From: Halovibrio variabilis
GTDB lineage: Bacteria > Pseudomonadota > Gammaproteobacteria > Pseudomonadales > Halomonadaceae
DNA: 64,000 bases
Assembly (NCBI RefSeq): GCF_007991175.1
Contig: NZ_BJXV01000013.1
Coordinates: 1-64,000, forward strand
Direction of reading: 5' to 3'
Both the position numbers and the translations under genes were made by a program. This document shows, piece after piece, positions 37,501 through 46,210 of this stretch (positions are counted from its first letter, which is position 1; the number at the start of each line of letters is the position of its first letter). A model generated the notes under the pieces. The model had not been told where the DNA came from and ran no database searches. It was given only the letters and a program-made list of their open reading frames with translations.

Positions 37501-38069
37501 CCGCACGGGATTTCCTTACGCTTGAGCCACAGCTTCCGCCACACTGCCGCATGGCCGTCAACCTTTCACCAGTGCAGTTTCACCGGCCGAGTTTTTTCAA
37601 CACGCTCAGCAATACGCTAGCGGCCACTGGGCTAAGCGCCAGCTCGCTTGAACTTGAGTTAACCGAAGGTATTTTGATGAACGATACCGATGCAGCAATT
37701 GCGTCGCTGCATGGTCTACGAGCATTGGGTGTAAGCATTGCGATAGACGATTTTGGTACCGGCTTTTCAAGTTTAAGTTACTTGCGCCACTTACCGATTG
37801 ATAAGATAAAAATCGATCGCAGCTTCATCAACAGTATTGCCAGCAACAGTAAAGACGCCGCCGTTGTACAAGGCATTGTTGCCTTAGCCCACCATCTTGA
37901 GCTGGTGGTCGTGGCGGAAGGTGTGGAGACGCCCCAGCAGCAGCAACAGCTGGCAGCGTTAAATTGCGATGTCTTCCAAGGCTATCTATTCGCACGCCCC
38001 ATGCCTTTTGCGGCGCTTCAGACGTGGTTGGAATTACATCGGCAGCACAGCGATGATGTGCGACTCTAG
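34581..38069 (+). CDS. Membrane CHASE-PAS-PAS-GGDEF-EAL cyclic-di-GMP enzyme
   Basis: A 1,162-residue protein: several N-terminal TM helices (about 1-225), a CHASE-like periplasmic sensor (about 235-430), one more TM, PAS (about 475-590), PAS with PAC (about 605-720; GLNCRFLNGQDTD is LOV-like), GGDEF and EAL. The GGDEF motif (808-812) is intact with an inhibitory site R799-P-S-D802. EAL 935-937 is intact with LELTEG, AIDDFGTGFSS, KIDRSF, VAEGVET and QGYLF, so both cyclase and phosphodiesterase look competent. The ATG at 34581 is chosen over a TTG two codons earlier. Its last 36 bases overlap the convergent ycgN. Confidence 0.93.
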   Translation: MNVNNRELALQAGLLTLLVTTIVIGAGGFLLGYFPDVHQPQSLTLLPDSGLAILLCGLGLSAVMVNFTRCRQAAALALVVLASYTLLHNALDTSPKAISLLSNHPLLPNQAVPTLVMAGLCLWVGSQGRWQRRLWQLGGMFLWAIGCITLASYYNLPVPAWLPRASALISGLLCFVFGIAMLMVSFHIPHLKASLSSAAVLAGIIGVSLSMCGWFLVSWNQHQETRQSAHLSLEGIAINIEQTMVSRAIVLERLAQRWHDVFTDTASRRREIARYWTDYPNLLAIAFSTPPANNSWRSARHDNALFWLDKQLDTLSTLTWLYQQRSTLQWSFPDHEHPTRALLSIQPPGQDYRLVSAINAAQLIDHGTSAVNGTFTLHITHTNGYLIDQGNGLLPAAGTAPPTTTLTDHTLVLPGGTILNLSLTQRSDQPATLANYIAAGVGIFGILLTYQLVFSLALIAARAQRSRELSKAKETLQDSEQRFRSLFTQNPDAVFSLDLSGRLLSVNQSVVTLLESSEAHIVGRHWRGFVPAESHPTVDAAFQRALQGVAQRFDLEVISQQGKPRQLDVSFLPTVVMDEVVGVFGVTKEMTALRQKESQLRIYQRSLEASSNGIVICEALQDDYPILYVNPAFVAITGYQLDDIKGLNCRFLNGQDTDPKNIDAIQQALEQQQDITLTIRNYRKNGQAFWNNLFISPVRAPDGVVTHFVASINDISERRDHENALAFHATHDALTGLGNRSLFEDHLRHDVELAKRHQQHLAVLFIDLDEFKPINDTLGHGIGDQILIHVAHRLEQAIRPSDTLCRLGGDEFVLLLPDLDSPQQAEDIAKRLLEALAQSYCIGRHELYVSASIGISLNDKHLLYPAELIQQADMAMYKAKQQGRNTLQIFTQDINQKLTQRVTLRNDLPEAILNEQFELHYQPLLTRAGNIHGFEALLRWNHPEKGLIPPDLFIPIAEETGQIIALGQWVIERAARDFLTLEPQLPPHCRMAVNLSPVQFHRPSFFNTLSNTLAATGLSASSLELELTEGILMNDTDAAIASLHGLRALGVSIAIDDFGTGFSSLSYLRHLPIDKIKIDRSFINSIASNSKDAAVVQGIVALAHHLELVVVAEGVETPQQQQQLAALNCDVFQGYLFARPMPFAALQTWLELHRQHSDDVRL

Positions 38070-38489
38070 CTGCTGCTCGGGCACCTCATCTTGCGACACC
38101 GCAAAGCTGCGGACACTAATCCCTTTACGGTGAACACGCTCGGCATCGTTACTCAAAAGCGGGTGCCAGCCCGCCAGTTTGCGACCTTCGGCGACACGCC
38201 GGTAGCCACAGCTTTGCGGCAGCCAGGTGAACTCTTTGACCAACGCCGGCGTCAGTTGCGTACAGTCGGGTACGCTGTCAAAACGGTTGGGATAATCACT
38301 GCACTGACAGCTGTGGGTGTCCAACAGACGGCAAGCGACATTCAGCACCGCTAACTCCTGACTGTCTTCGTCGTGCAGCTTTAATAGGCAGCACTGCCCG
38401 CAGCCATCGCAGAGCGCTTCCCATTCCTGGGGCGTCAGCTCTTCAAGGCTAAAGCGCTCCCAAAAGCGTTCGCGCATTGTGGTTTCCAT
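38034..38489 (-). CDS. ycgN: YcgN-like CxxCxxCC cysteine-cluster protein (UPF0260)
   Basis: About 151 residues. The cysteine cluster CDGCGQCC near the N terminus, with further cysteines in CRLLDTHSCQCSDYPNR and VPDC, marks the zinc- or iron-chelating family that includes E. coli YcgN; the function is unknown. The ATG at 38489 is preferred because GGGAGA lies 6-7 bases upstream. Its 3' end overlaps the convergent GGDEF-EAL gene by 36 bases. It heads a leftward run with acpH, ycgL and rnd nearby. Confidence 0.88.
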   Translation of the reverse strand: METTMRERFWERFSLEELTPQEWEALCDGCGQCCLLKLHDEDSQELAVLNVACRLLDTHSCQCSDYPNRFDSVPDCTQLTPALVKEFTWLPQSCGYRRVAEGRKLAGWHPLLSNDAERVHRKGISVRSFAVSQDEVPEQQLESHIIAVLPM

Positions 38490-38523
38490 CGTCTTCTCCC
38501 TCACCATCATGGGGCAATACGCT

Positions 38524-39099
38524 TTACCGTGGCGTGTCTGTTTGACTTAATGTCGTCAATAGCGCTGGCCATAAGGACTGAAAATCCTCTTCAAGCGCTT
38601 GATAGTCGTCGCGTAGCCAGGGCACTAATTCGGCCAGCCGGTTAGGCCCGCTTAGCCGATGGCCTATGCCCGCAATGGCACGGCAGGTAAATTCAAAGTC
38701 AGCGTAGTTTCTTAACCAATCATGCTGGACCAGCAGTGGCATCATGCCCGCCAGCCGGTTGGGCGCTGAGCGGGCTGAAAGCAAGCAATAGCAACGCTCC
38801 ACCAGCGCTTCCTGTTCATTTTGGTCAGCCTTGTCGCGGGCTAGGTAATGATCCCACAGCATATCCAACGCGATACCGGCGTATCGGCGCTGTGCAGCCG
38901 GTGCGCGCCGCCGGGCCCCAACAACCCGAGGATGGCTATCCACCCAGGCATCAACGCGGCGGTGATGACGGATACCGTATGCCGTGGCAGTCGACCAATC
39001 GCTTAAATCGACCCCTTTGACACCGTCGGCAATGAGATTGCCGTAGAGAAAATCATCGCTACCCTCGCGGGCCAGCCAAGCATGAGCCAGAAAATTCAT
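38524..39099 (-). CDS. acpH: Acyl carrier protein phosphodiesterase
   Basis: A 191-residue AcpH-type hydrolase (MNFLAHAWLA at the start, GNLIADGVKG, HHRRVDAWVDSHPRV and DMLWDHYLARD with the metal-binding Asp and His residues). It removes the 4'-phosphopantetheine arm from acyl carrier protein. It is located 12 bases after ycgL and 34 bases before ycgN on the same strand, so co-transcription is likely. Confidence 0.92.
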   Translation of the reverse strand: MNFLAHAWLAREGSDDFLYGNLIADGVKGVDLSDWSTATAYGIRHHRRVDAWVDSHPRVVGARRRAPAAQRRYAGIALDMLWDHYLARDKADQNEQEALVERCYCLLSARSAPNRLAGMMPLLVQHDWLRNYADFEFTCRAIAGIGHRLSGPNRLAELVPWLRDDYQALEEDFQSLWPALLTTLSQTDTPR

Positions 39100-39111
39100 A
39101 ATCGGCTGTCG

Positions 39112-39429
39112 TTACGATTCATCAGGGCTTGAACCAGGGCGCGAAGCAACATGCGCACGATGCACATCGAGCAAATAGGCCTCCTTGGGCGGTGGCATTT
39201 GCAAATAAAACCCGCTTTCTTTGATCCCTTCCACCACGTCCGCCGCGTTAACCCGTGACAACTTTTTATCTGCGGTCAGTAGCATGGTAAAAACCGGCAC
39301 GGGCTTGCCAAAGGTTTCAAGCAGCGGTTCTGGAACCTGGGTCAGACCTTGGCGCTTATCAACGTATAAATACGTCTCATCTTTCCGCGAGCTTTTGAAA
39401 ACCTCGCAGATCATTTTGTCTTTCATCAT
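39112..39429 (-). CDS. ycgL: YcgL domain protein
   Basis: A 105-residue small protein of the YcgL family (MICEVFKSSRKDETYLYVDKR, then PVPVFTMLLTADKKLSRV and GFYLQMPP). The role is not established; its start overlaps the rnd stop codon by 4 bases and GAGGAA precedes it, showing coupled translation with RNase D. This rnd-ycgL-ycgN neighbourhood is conserved in gammaproteobacteria. Confidence 0.92.
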   Translation of the reverse strand: MMKDKMICEVFKSSRKDETYLYVDKRQGLTQVPEPLLETFGKPVPVFTMLLTADKKLSRVNAADVVEGIKESGFYLQMPPPKEAYLLDVHRAHVASRPGSSPDES

Positions 39430-40559
39430 GGGCGTTCCTCAAGGGCTTGGGCCAGCGCGGCATTTAAACAGTCACCCCGCCAGCCACTGGGCCAGCTGAA
39501 AGGCTCACCCGCCAAATCCTGCATTACCAGGGTTTCTATATCGCGGCGGCGCATTAGTATTTCTGGCGCTACCCCCAAATCCCCGGCTTTAGTGGTCACT
39601 ACTTTCTTGAGCGCTTTAAAACGTGACTTGAAAGATGGGTGCATAGGATCAGGCCAACGCACGGGCAGCGACAGCTCATCGCAGTGCTTGGCTTGCTTGA
39701 CCATCGCCAGCAGTGCATCCCCCTCTTTTTTAATCAGCACGGGCTTAATGCCCTCAACCTCTGCCAGCTCAAAGCGGTTAGTAGGCATCTTTTCAGCGAT
39801 CGCAAACAGCAACTTATCGCTAATCAACCAGTTACGCGGCAAATTACGGCGGCGTGTTTCGCCTTCCCGCCAGGTGGTCATTAGCCGATACGCCTCTATT
39901 TGGCAAGGCGTTAACCGCCATAGCTGGCGCTGGCGGGTATACCACTGCTGATCGTTGTCAACGCTACGGCCTGCCTGCTCAATTAAGCTGGCGCACTCAG
40001 CATTGACCCACTCGCGGCGCCCCAGCATGGCGAGCTTTTCAGCCTGCAGCGTCCACACTTTTAACAAATAGATAACGTCCAGCGCGGCATAGTCACATTG
40101 CGCCGGGGTCAGCGGACGCACTAGCCAGTTGGAACGGGTTTCCTCTTTCGGCAGGGTTTCGCCCATCCAGTATTCAACCAATTTCTGATACCCCATACTG
40201 GGGTTTTCGCCCAGAAACCCTTGTACCACCTGGGTATCAATTAACGGCTCAGGCAATACGCCCGCCCAGTGCTGAAAGACTTCCAGATCTTCGCTGCAGG
40301 CGTGCAGTAGCTTGATGGCACTATTTTGCAGCAAGGCACGAAAGCGATCGGTACACGGCACGGCCACCGGATCAATCAGATAAGCCTCTTCACCCGCGGT
40401 AAACTGAATCAGCGCAGGCACTGGGAAAAAGCTGTTCTCTCGAAAAAACTCGGTATCCAGAGCGATCACAGCGGCATCGGCTACTTGCTCGCATGCCGCA
40501 TCAAGCGCATCTGGAGTATCAAGCCATTGATAAGAGGGGGTAAGAGAGGACAAAAGCAT
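39426..40559 (-). CDS. rnd: Ribonuclease D
   Basis: A 377-residue 3'-5' exonuclease maturing tRNA and small RNA ends. DEDDy active-site motifs are IALDTEFFREN, LLHACSEDLEVF and DYAALDVIYLLKV; an HRDC domain follows at about residues 205-285. The start is uncertain: ATG at 40559 or TTG at 40577, with GGAAGA lying between them. Confidence 0.94.
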   Translation of the reverse strand: MLLSSLTPSYQWLDTPDALDAACEQVADAAVIALDTEFFRENSFFPVPALIQFTAGEEAYLIDPVAVPCTDRFRALLQNSAIKLLHACSEDLEVFQHWAGVLPEPLIDTQVVQGFLGENPSMGYQKLVEYWMGETLPKEETRSNWLVRPLTPAQCDYAALDVIYLLKVWTLQAEKLAMLGRREWVNAECASLIEQAGRSVDNDQQWYTRQRQLWRLTPCQIEAYRLMTTWREGETRRRNLPRNWLISDKLLFAIAEKMPTNRFELAEVEGIKPVLIKKEGDALLAMVKQAKHCDELSLPVRWPDPMHPSFKSRFKALKKVVTTKAGDLGVAPEILMRRRDIETLVMQDLAGEPFSWPSGWRGDCLNAALAQALEERP

Positions 40560-40606
40560 TCTTCCAAGTTGGCACAAACGCTACCGCGCTTGCGTTTTAA
40601 GTAGGC

Positions 40607-41212
40607 CTATTCACTGGCAAACGGTAAACGACCGTTAAACGCACGGCTCAAGGTACCGCCATCAACGTACTCCAGCTCGCCGCCCATAGGGACGCCATAA
40701 GCAAGCCGCGAGAGCTTGACGCCGTATTCTGATAGCAGCGACGCAATATAGTGAGCCGTCGCTTCACCCTCAATAGTCGGGTTAGTCGCCAACACCACCT
40801 CTTCAATGAGCCCTTCTGCAACGCGCGCTTCGAGCAAGTCTAAACCAATCGATTCAGGACCTACGCCATCCAGCGGCGAAAGGTGCCCATGAAGCACAAA
40901 ATAGCGCCCTTTAAAGCCACCGGCTTCTTCAATAGCCAGTTGATCAGCCGGCGACTCCACCACACAGAGCAGCGTATCGTCGCGGCGCGGACTCTCGCAC
41001 AGCGCGCAGATGTCGGCTTCCGTGAGCGTTCGACAGCGTTGGCAATAGCCAACTTCCTCGATCGCCTGTTGAATCACGGCCGCAAGACGCTGACCACCTG
41101 GGCGCTCGCGCTCAAGTAAGTGCATTGCCATTCGCTGAGCCGTTTTCGGCCCAACGCCTGGCAATACGCGAAAAGCCTCCATCAGCTGCTCAACGAGAGG
41201 AGAAAACCGCAT
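40607..41212 (-). CDS. recR: Recombination protein RecR
   Basis: A 201-residue DNA repair protein acting with RecF and RecO. It has the helix-hairpin-helix ([16 protein letters not shown]), a four-cysteine zinc finger ([16 protein letters not shown]) and the Toprim domain ([16 protein letters not shown]). It lies 3 bases after ybaB in the conserved dnaX-ybaB-recR order and is probably translationally coupled. Confidence 0.97.
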   Translation of the reverse strand: MRFSPLVEQLMEAFRVLPGVGPKTAQRMAMHLLERERPGGQRLAAVIQQAIEEVGYCQRCRTLTEADICALCESPRRDDTLLCVVESPADQLAIEEAGGFKGRYFVLHGHLSPLDGVGPESIGLDLLEARVAEGLIEEVVLATNPTIEGEATAHYIASLLSEYGVKLSRLAYGVPMGGELEYVDGGTLSRAFNGRLPFASE

Positions 41213-41215
41213 TGT

Positions 41216-41542
41216 TTAAAACGGCATCTTAAAGCCGGGGGGAAGATTCAAACCGGCGGTCGCTTCTTCCATTTTCTCTTTAGAGCTGACTTCCAGCTTG
41301 CGTACCGCATCGTTAACCGCGGCCGCTAACAAATCTTCCAATAGCTCTTTGTCTTCTTCCATTACGCTGGGATCAATGGAGACATTGGATACGTCGTGAC
41401 GACCGTTCATGGTGACCTTCACCATGCCAGCCCCCGCTTCGCCCTGTACCTCGGTTTTAGCCACTTCTTCTTGGGCGCGCTGCATTTTTTCCTGCATTTC
41501 TTGGGCTTGTTGCATCAAGTTGCCCATTCCACCTTTAACCAT
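41216..41542 (-). CDS. ybaB: YbaB/EbfC nucleoid-associated protein
   Basis: A 108-residue DNA-binding protein. It starts [20 protein letters not shown], the typical amphipathic helix rich in Met and Gln, and continues with [23 protein letters not shown] precedes the ATG. It sits between dnaX and recR, as in most bacteria. Confidence 0.96.
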   Translation of the reverse strand: MVKGGMGNLMQQAQEMQEKMQRAQEEVAKTEVQGEAGAGMVKVTMNGRHDVSNVSIDPSVMEEDKELLEDLLAAAVNDAVRKLEVSSKEKMEEATAGLNLPPGFKMPF

Positions 41543-41607
41543 GGTCTGATCTCCAACGGGGTTGAATAACGTACATCCATCAAAACTGAGTATAGGAAAG
41601 TATGCGA

Positions 41608-43536
41608 CTAACGCAGCTCATTAGCGGGTTTGACGCTGGATTCTATCAGCGTTGCCCCAAACGCCTGCTGTAACTTTTGTACATTGGGGTCATGGTTGAG
41701 TAGATCAACCGCCTGAGCATGACGCTCTTGACCGAGCCGCTCTTCACGCTGGCGCGGCGTCTCCTGGCGGTTGGGCAACTCGGCCACGTAAAATGCCACC
41801 CGACGCGGCATGCCCTGTTCCTTCAGTGCACGTTCAATACGCGTTTGGTGCACTTCTGCCTGCATGGCCGCTTGGCTTGGGTCTAAGCGCAGCGTCAGCA
41901 GCGTACCATCGTCGCTCTCTACCAAACAATTGCCCGCTAAGTTGCGCGTCAAGCCGCCCAAGCCCAGGGAGTCAAAACACTGCAACCACTGCGCATTATC
42001 AAGTGCGCCTGATGGGTTATCTGACATGTCAGCAGTCGAAACGTGCGGCTGTGGGTCTAGCGCATCGTTTCGCTCAGGAACAGTTTCAGGCGATGGCGCA
42101 GACTCAGAAGCAGGCGCTGGATCAGGTATAACTTCTGGCTCAGGAGCAGGCGCTGGTTCGGCAGCATGCTGGGACGTACCTGCCTCAGTCAGTTCTGTTT
42201 CAGTTTCAGTTTCAGTTTCAGCTTGAGCTTGTATGTCTGCTTCTGCTCCCACTGTCCAAGGCGGCGGTTCTTGGCGCGGCGATTCCTCTTCAGCGGCCGG
42301 CGCTGATGGCTGGACCGGTGGCTCAGCTTGCGATTCTAGCGGCACTTCTGACTGTCGTTCAGCCTCGGGTGGCGCGGATTCCGTCGCTGGCTCAGGGCGC
42401 AGCGGCAAGGGCGTACGCGGTGGTTTCGGCACGCCCTGGGGGCGAAATGCCAGCATACGCAGCAACGTCATTTCCAAGGCGCTGCGCAGATCAGGCGCAT
42501 GCACCATGTCCCCGCGCCCCTGAATACCAATTTGGTAATAAAGCTGGATATCTTCGGCGGTAAAGCGGCTCGCCAGCTGCAGGATAATGTCACGGTCACC
42601 GTGGCTGTTTTCCACCGCATCCGGCACCATCTGCGCCACCGCCAGCCGGTGCAGCAGACCCGACAGCTCATCCAGCACCGCAGCAAAATCAGGCCCCTGC
42701 TCGGCTAACTGCGCCACTTCAGCCAACAGCCGCTGCACATCGACATCCGCCAAGGCTTCGGCCAGCGCGAGGATATGGCGATGATCCAGGGTGCCCAGCA
42801 TCGCGGCAACGTCCGCATGTCGAATCACCCCCTGGCCAAAGGCAATGGCTTGGTCAGTCAGGCTCATGGCATCGCGCATTGAACCTTCGGCGGCTTTCCC
42901 GAGTAACCATAGCGCGCTTTCGTCAAACGCAACGCCCTCTTCGCCCAACACGTAGGTAAGGTGCTCAACCACGCGCTCCGGTGGCATATGCTTGAGGGTA
43001 AACTGAAGGCAGCGCGAGAGCACCGTCGGGGGTAACTTGTGCGGGTCGGTCGTCGCCAGCAGGAACTTAACGTGCGGGGGCGGCTCTTCCAGGGTTTTCA
43101 GCAGCGCATTGAAACTGCTGGTAGACAGCATGTGCACCTCATCAATTAGGTACACCTTATAGCGCCCTTGAGTAGGCGCGTATTGCACATTGTCGAGCAG
43201 CTCACGGGTATCTTCTACTTTGGTTCTTGAGGCGGCATCCACCTCAATTAAATCAACAAAGCGCCCCTCATCAATGGCTCGGCAGCTATCGCACTGACCA
43301 CACGGCGTCGACGTAATACCTTCGTCTCCACGACCGTTGGCCGTGCAGTTTAAACATTTGGCAAGGATACGCGCGAGCGTGGTTTTACCCACGCCGCGCG
43401 TGCCTGTAAATAGGTAGGCATGATGCAAACGGCCTTGGTCAAGCGCGTTGACCAAGGCACGCTGAACATGGGCCTGGCCCACGAGTTCGTGGAATGTGCG
43501 AGGCCGCCACTTGCGGGCCAGAACCTGATAGCTCAT
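41608..43536 (-). CDS. dnaX: DNA polymerase III subunits gamma/tau
   Basis: A 642-residue clamp-loader ATPase. Walker A is GTRGVGKTT, the zinc module runs CLNCTANG to CGQCDSC, and Walker B and sensor motifs LIDEVHMLS and SRCLQF are intact. A long Pro/Glu-rich linker (about 375-500) leads to the tau C-terminal domain. [12 protein letters not shown] at 43536 is the canonical start, although an in-frame ATG lies 4 codons upstream. I see no A-AAA-AAG slip site, so a separate gamma form by the E. coli mechanism is not evident. Confidence 0.96.
   Translation of the reverse strand: MSYQVLARKWRPRTFHELVGQAHVQRALVNALDQGRLHHAYLFTGTRGVGKTTLARILAKCLNCTANGRGDEGITSTPCGQCDSCRAIDEGRFVDLIEVDAASRTKVEDTRELLDNVQYAPTQGRYKVYLIDEVHMLSTSSFNALLKTLEEPPPHVKFLLATTDPHKLPPTVLSRCLQFTLKHMPPERVVEHLTYVLGEEGVAFDESALWLLGKAAEGSMRDAMSLTDQAIAFGQGVIRHADVAAMLGTLDHRHILALAEALADVDVQRLLAEVAQLAEQGPDFAAVLDELSGLLHRLAVAQMVPDAVENSHGDRDIILQLASRFTAEDIQLYYQIGIQGRGDMVHAPDLRSALEMTLLRMLAFRPQGVPKPPRTPLPLRPEPATESAPPEAERQSEVPLESQAEPPVQPSAPAAEEESPRQEPPPWTVGAEADIQAQAETETETETELTEAGTSQHAAEPAPAPEPEVIPDPAPASESAPSPETVPERNDALDPQPHVSTADMSDNPSGALDNAQWLQCFDSLGLGGLTRNLAGNCLVESDDGTLLTLRLDPSQAAMQAEVHQTRIERALKEQGMPRRVAFYVAELPNRQETPRQREERLGQERHAQAVDLLNHDPNVQKLQQAFGATLIESSVKPANELR
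42197..42220. repeat. Hexamer tandem repeat in the dnaX linker
   Basis: GTTTCA is repeated four times, encoding alternating Glu-Thr residues on the minus strand within the low-complexity linker. Slippage here changes linker length in frame. Confidence 0.85.
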
Positions 43537-43679
43537 GAAGCGGTACATCCTTCGGCGGGCTGACTTACCTCACGCTGCCGAGGCAGCAAGGCAAGTGCCA
43601 CGATGCATGACAAAGCGTCATTCTAGCGGCTGCACTGCAGCCCGCCAACCTGCTACTAAAAGCAGAGGGTCGATAACGC

Positions 43680-44030
43680 TTAAGCGTTATCACCACCTTC
43701 TTCGGCCCCGGCGCGCTTAGCAGCTTCTTTCACCAGCTTTTCCAGCTCGCCGTTTTGGTGCATTTCAACCACGATGTCGCAGCCACCCACTAGTTCACCT
43801 TCAACCCACAGCTGTGGGAATGTCGGCCAGTTGGCAATCTTGGGCAGTTCCGCACGAATATCCGGGTTATCCAGGACGTTAACGAACGCAAAGCGCTCGC
43901 CGCAGCTCATTAATGCCTGCACCGTCTGGGCAGAAAAACCGCACTGGGGCAGCTGAGGTGACCCCTTCATGAAGATCAATATCGGGTTTTCACTAATTTG
44001 ACGCTGAATGTTTTCGGCTGTGGTGCTCAT
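43680..44030 (-). CDS. grxD: Monothiol glutaredoxin GrxD (CGFS type)
   Basis: A 116-residue [2Fe-2S] carrier glutaredoxin. The active site is CGFS (GSPQLPQCGFSAQTVQ), with FPQLWVEGELVGGCDIV as the glutathione-binding part. AGGAGA before the ATG at 44030 decides the start over an upstream codon at 44045. It delivers iron-sulfur clusters to partners and would serve, for example, the AcnD and other Fe-S enzymes generally. Confidence 0.95.
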   Translation of the reverse strand: MSTTAENIQRQISENPILIFMKGSPQLPQCGFSAQTVQALMSCGERFAFVNVLDNPDIRAELPKIANWPTFPQLWVEGELVGGCDIVVEMHQNGELEKLVKEAAKRAGAEEGGDNA

Positions 44031-44195
44031 ACAATCTCCTCGCATTTAAATGGCCAATGCCCACTCACTCAGCACCTAACAGTACCTGAGTGAAGCACTC
44101 GGCTTTAACGTGTGAACATATTCTACGCATGCCGTTCGCGTTGCGCATCCCCTGCGGCATCGCTAGGATAGGGTTTTGCGCGGAGAAAAGCCCTT

Positions 44196-45113
44196 ATGGC
44201 GACACGCCATTTCCTGACGTTGCTAGATTTGACCCCGGATGAGCTGGATTATTTGATCCAACGCGCCATTACGATCAAAATCAATCTAAAGGCCCAAGGT
44301 CCTGTTTATACACCATTACCTAACCGTACCCTGGCGATGATCTTTGAAAAATCATCCACGCGTACGCGGGTTTCGTTTGAAACGGGAATGGCACAGTTTG
44401 GCGGCCACGCACTGTTTCTTTCTCCGCGCGATACCCAGCTGGGCCGTGGCGAGCCAATTGAAGATACCGCTCGGGTACTCGCGGAAATGGTCGATGCCGT
44501 CATGATCCGCACCTTTTCCCACGCCGGGCTGGCAACCTACGCCAGCGCCAGCAGCGTACCGGTGATTAACGCCTTGAGCGATGATTATCACCCCTGCCAG
44601 TTGCTCGCCGACGTGATGACCTGGACGGAGCTGCGCGGCAGCGTCAAAGGGCGTACAGCAGTGTGGATCGGTGATGGCAATAATATGTGCCACTCCTGGA
44701 TCAATGCGGCTCGCCAGTTCGATTTTCATCTGCGCATTTGCTGCCCGAAAGGCTATGAGCCCCGCGCCGACATCATGGCCGCCGCTGGCGACCACGTCAC
44801 CCTGCTCCACGATCCTCAGACCGCCGTCAAAGATGCCGACTTGATCACGACGGATGTCTGGGCTTCCATGGGCCAAGAGGAAGAGCAGGCAAAACGTGAG
44901 GCTGACTTCGCTGGCTTTCAAGTCAATGAAGCGATGCTCGATCAGGCGAACCAAGACGTACTCTTCCTGCACTGCCTGCCCGCGCATCGCGGCGAAGAGA
45001 TCAGCTTAACGCTGCTCGACGACCCACGCGCCGTGGTCTGGCAGGAAGCTGGCAACCGTCTGCACGCCCAAAAGGCGTTGATCGAGTTTTTACTGCTTGG
45101 CAAAGTTGCCTAA
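44196..45113 (+). CDS. argF: Ornithine carbamoyltransferase
   Basis: A 305-residue enzyme joining carbamoyl phosphate and ornithine to citrulline in arginine synthesis. Carbamoyl-phosphate site [10 protein letters not shown], then [11 protein letters not shown], and the ornithine site [12 protein letters not shown] are intact. It is divergent from grxD and ends in front of a strong bidirectional terminator. No convincing ARG box was identified. Confidence 0.97.
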   Translation: MATRHFLTLLDLTPDELDYLIQRAITIKINLKAQGPVYTPLPNRTLAMIFEKSSTRTRVSFETGMAQFGGHALFLSPRDTQLGRGEPIEDTARVLAEMVDAVMIRTFSHAGLATYASASSVPVINALSDDYHPCQLLADVMTWTELRGSVKGRTAVWIGDGNNMCHSWINAARQFDFHLRICCPKGYEPRADIMAAAGDHVTLLHDPQTAVKDADLITTDVWASMGQEEEQAKREADFAGFQVNEAMLDQANQDVLFLHCLPAHRGEEISLTLLDDPRAVVWQEAGNRLHAQKALIEFLLLGKVA

Positions 45114-45174
45114 TAAGCGGTTGCTGAGTAAACGTCGCTTTATAAAGCAAAAAGACGAAAAAATGCGAAGACGA

Positions 45175-45208
45175 AAAAAAGCCTCGTTTAAGTAACGAGG
45201 CTTTTTTA
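45175..45208. terminator. Bidirectional terminator between argF and tRNA-Ala
   Basis: GCCTCGTT-TAAGT-AACGAGGC (45181-45201) is flanked by A residues on the left and T residues on the right, giving a U tract in both directions for the convergent argF and tRNA-Ala. Confidence 0.93.
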
Positions 45209-45232
45209 GCTAAAATCGGCTGTCTCAAATGA

Positions 45233-45308
45233 TGGTGGAGCCTAGCGGGATCGAACCGCTGACCTCAACACTGCCAGTGTTGCGCTCTCCCAGCTGAGCT
45301 AAGGCCCC
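45233..45308 (-). tRNA. tRNA-Ala (anticodon GGC)
   Basis: Complete 76-base cloverleaf with encoded CCA. The acceptor stem contains the G3-U70 pair that identifies alanine tRNA; the anticodon loop is CTGGCAG, anticodon GGC; the T loop is GGTTCGATCCC. Confidence 0.97.
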
Positions 45309-45433
45309 ACATACCGCTCTTTAAGCAGCGAGGCGGATACTACGATGAACACTTACCGCGGTCAAGTTTTGTGCCATCACGGGTTAACTAATTATCCTTT
45401 GCCGTTTGATGTGGCACTCTATATTAGATTAGA

Positions 45434-45456
45434 TTGATAAGATATCAGCTTATCAA
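45434..45456. promoter_or_regulatory. Inverted repeat upstream of the GacA/UvrY-type regulator
   Basis: TTGATAAG-ATATCAG-CTTATCAA is a perfect 8-7-8 inverted repeat, 61 bases before the start of the response-regulator gene. It could be an operator or a 5' leader hairpin; no protein can be assigned. Confidence 0.35.
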
Positions 45457-45516
45457 CCATGTAGCGCTCAAGGCCAACACCTAAGCCCACGATGTTCCCA
45501 TGCAGGAGCCTGTCCC

Positions 45517-46167
45517 TTGATCAGTGTACTCATCGCCGATGATCATCACCTTGTAAGAACCAGCATTGCGCACCTGATTAATGAAGAGGGTGACATTAAA
45601 ATTGTCGGCGAGGTTGACGACGGCGAAAGTGCGGTCACACAGTGTCGCCATTTAAAACCCGACATCGTGTTAATGGATATCCGTATGCCGGGCATCGGCG
45701 GGCTTGAAGCCACCCGCCGCATTAATCGCAGCATGAAAGACGTTAAAATCATCATCCTAACGGCGCACATGGAAGACAGCGTATTACGCCGCATGCTGGA
45801 AGCCGGTGCCTCGGGCTTTCTGAGCAAAGGCGCGGATGCGATCGAAATGACCGACGCCATCCGGCAGGTATTCCACGGCCGCCGCCACGTAAGCAAGGAA
45901 ATCGCCCAACGCCTGGCCATGTCGCACTTTACCAATGAAGATAACCCGTTTAGCCACCTCTCCCACCGCGAGCTGCAGATTGCCCTTATGGTCGTCAACT
46001 GCCAGCGCGTACAAGACATCTCTGATCGCCTGCATTTAAGTCCCAAAACGGTAAATACCTACCGCTACCGACTCTTTGATAAACTAGCGGTAGCCACTGA
46101 CGTTGAGCTTACCCATTTAGCGCTCCGCTATGGGCTGGTCGAGGGGTTTGACGCAAGCCAAACTTAA
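45517..46167 (+). CDS. uvrY: GacA/UvrY-family response regulator
   Basis: A 216-residue NarL-type regulator: receiver (about 1-120) with the DD pocket (ADDHH), phospho-acceptor Asp in IVLMDIRMPG, Thr and Lys in ILTAHM and LSKG, and a LuxR-type helix-turn-helix (about 145-205, SPKTVNTYRYRLFDKL). The start is TTG, supported by AGGAG 8 bases upstream and by alignment to the usual MI.VL..DDH beginning. In the BarA/UvrY or GacS/GacA pathway it activates small RNAs that sequester CsrA. It is followed by uvrC as in E. coli and Pseudomonas. Confidence 0.94.
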   Translation: MISVLIADDHHLVRTSIAHLINEEGDIKIVGEVDDGESAVTQCRHLKPDIVLMDIRMPGIGGLEATRRINRSMKDVKIIILTAHMEDSVLRRMLEAGASGFLSKGADAIEMTDAIRQVFHGRRHVSKEIAQRLAMSHFTNEDNPFSHLSHRELQIALMVVNCQRVQDISDRLHLSPKTVNTYRYRLFDKLAVATDVELTHLALRYGLVEGFDASQT

Positions 46168-46210
46168 CCCCCCTTCTTCACCTGCTGCTACCGGGCACCG
46201 ACACGCTGCT

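Noticed and set aside
43549..43679. Possible 4.5S (signal recognition particle) RNA or other small RNA upstream of dnaX
   Set aside because: The conserved GGTCAGG-CCGGAAGG-AGCAGCC core is not found; only a GGCTGCA/TGCAGCC palindrome without a T run is present.
45434..45456. FNR/Anr box before the uvrY-type gene
   Set aside because: The half-sites TTGAT and ATCAA are not at the required 4-base spacing; kept only as an unnamed inverted repeat.
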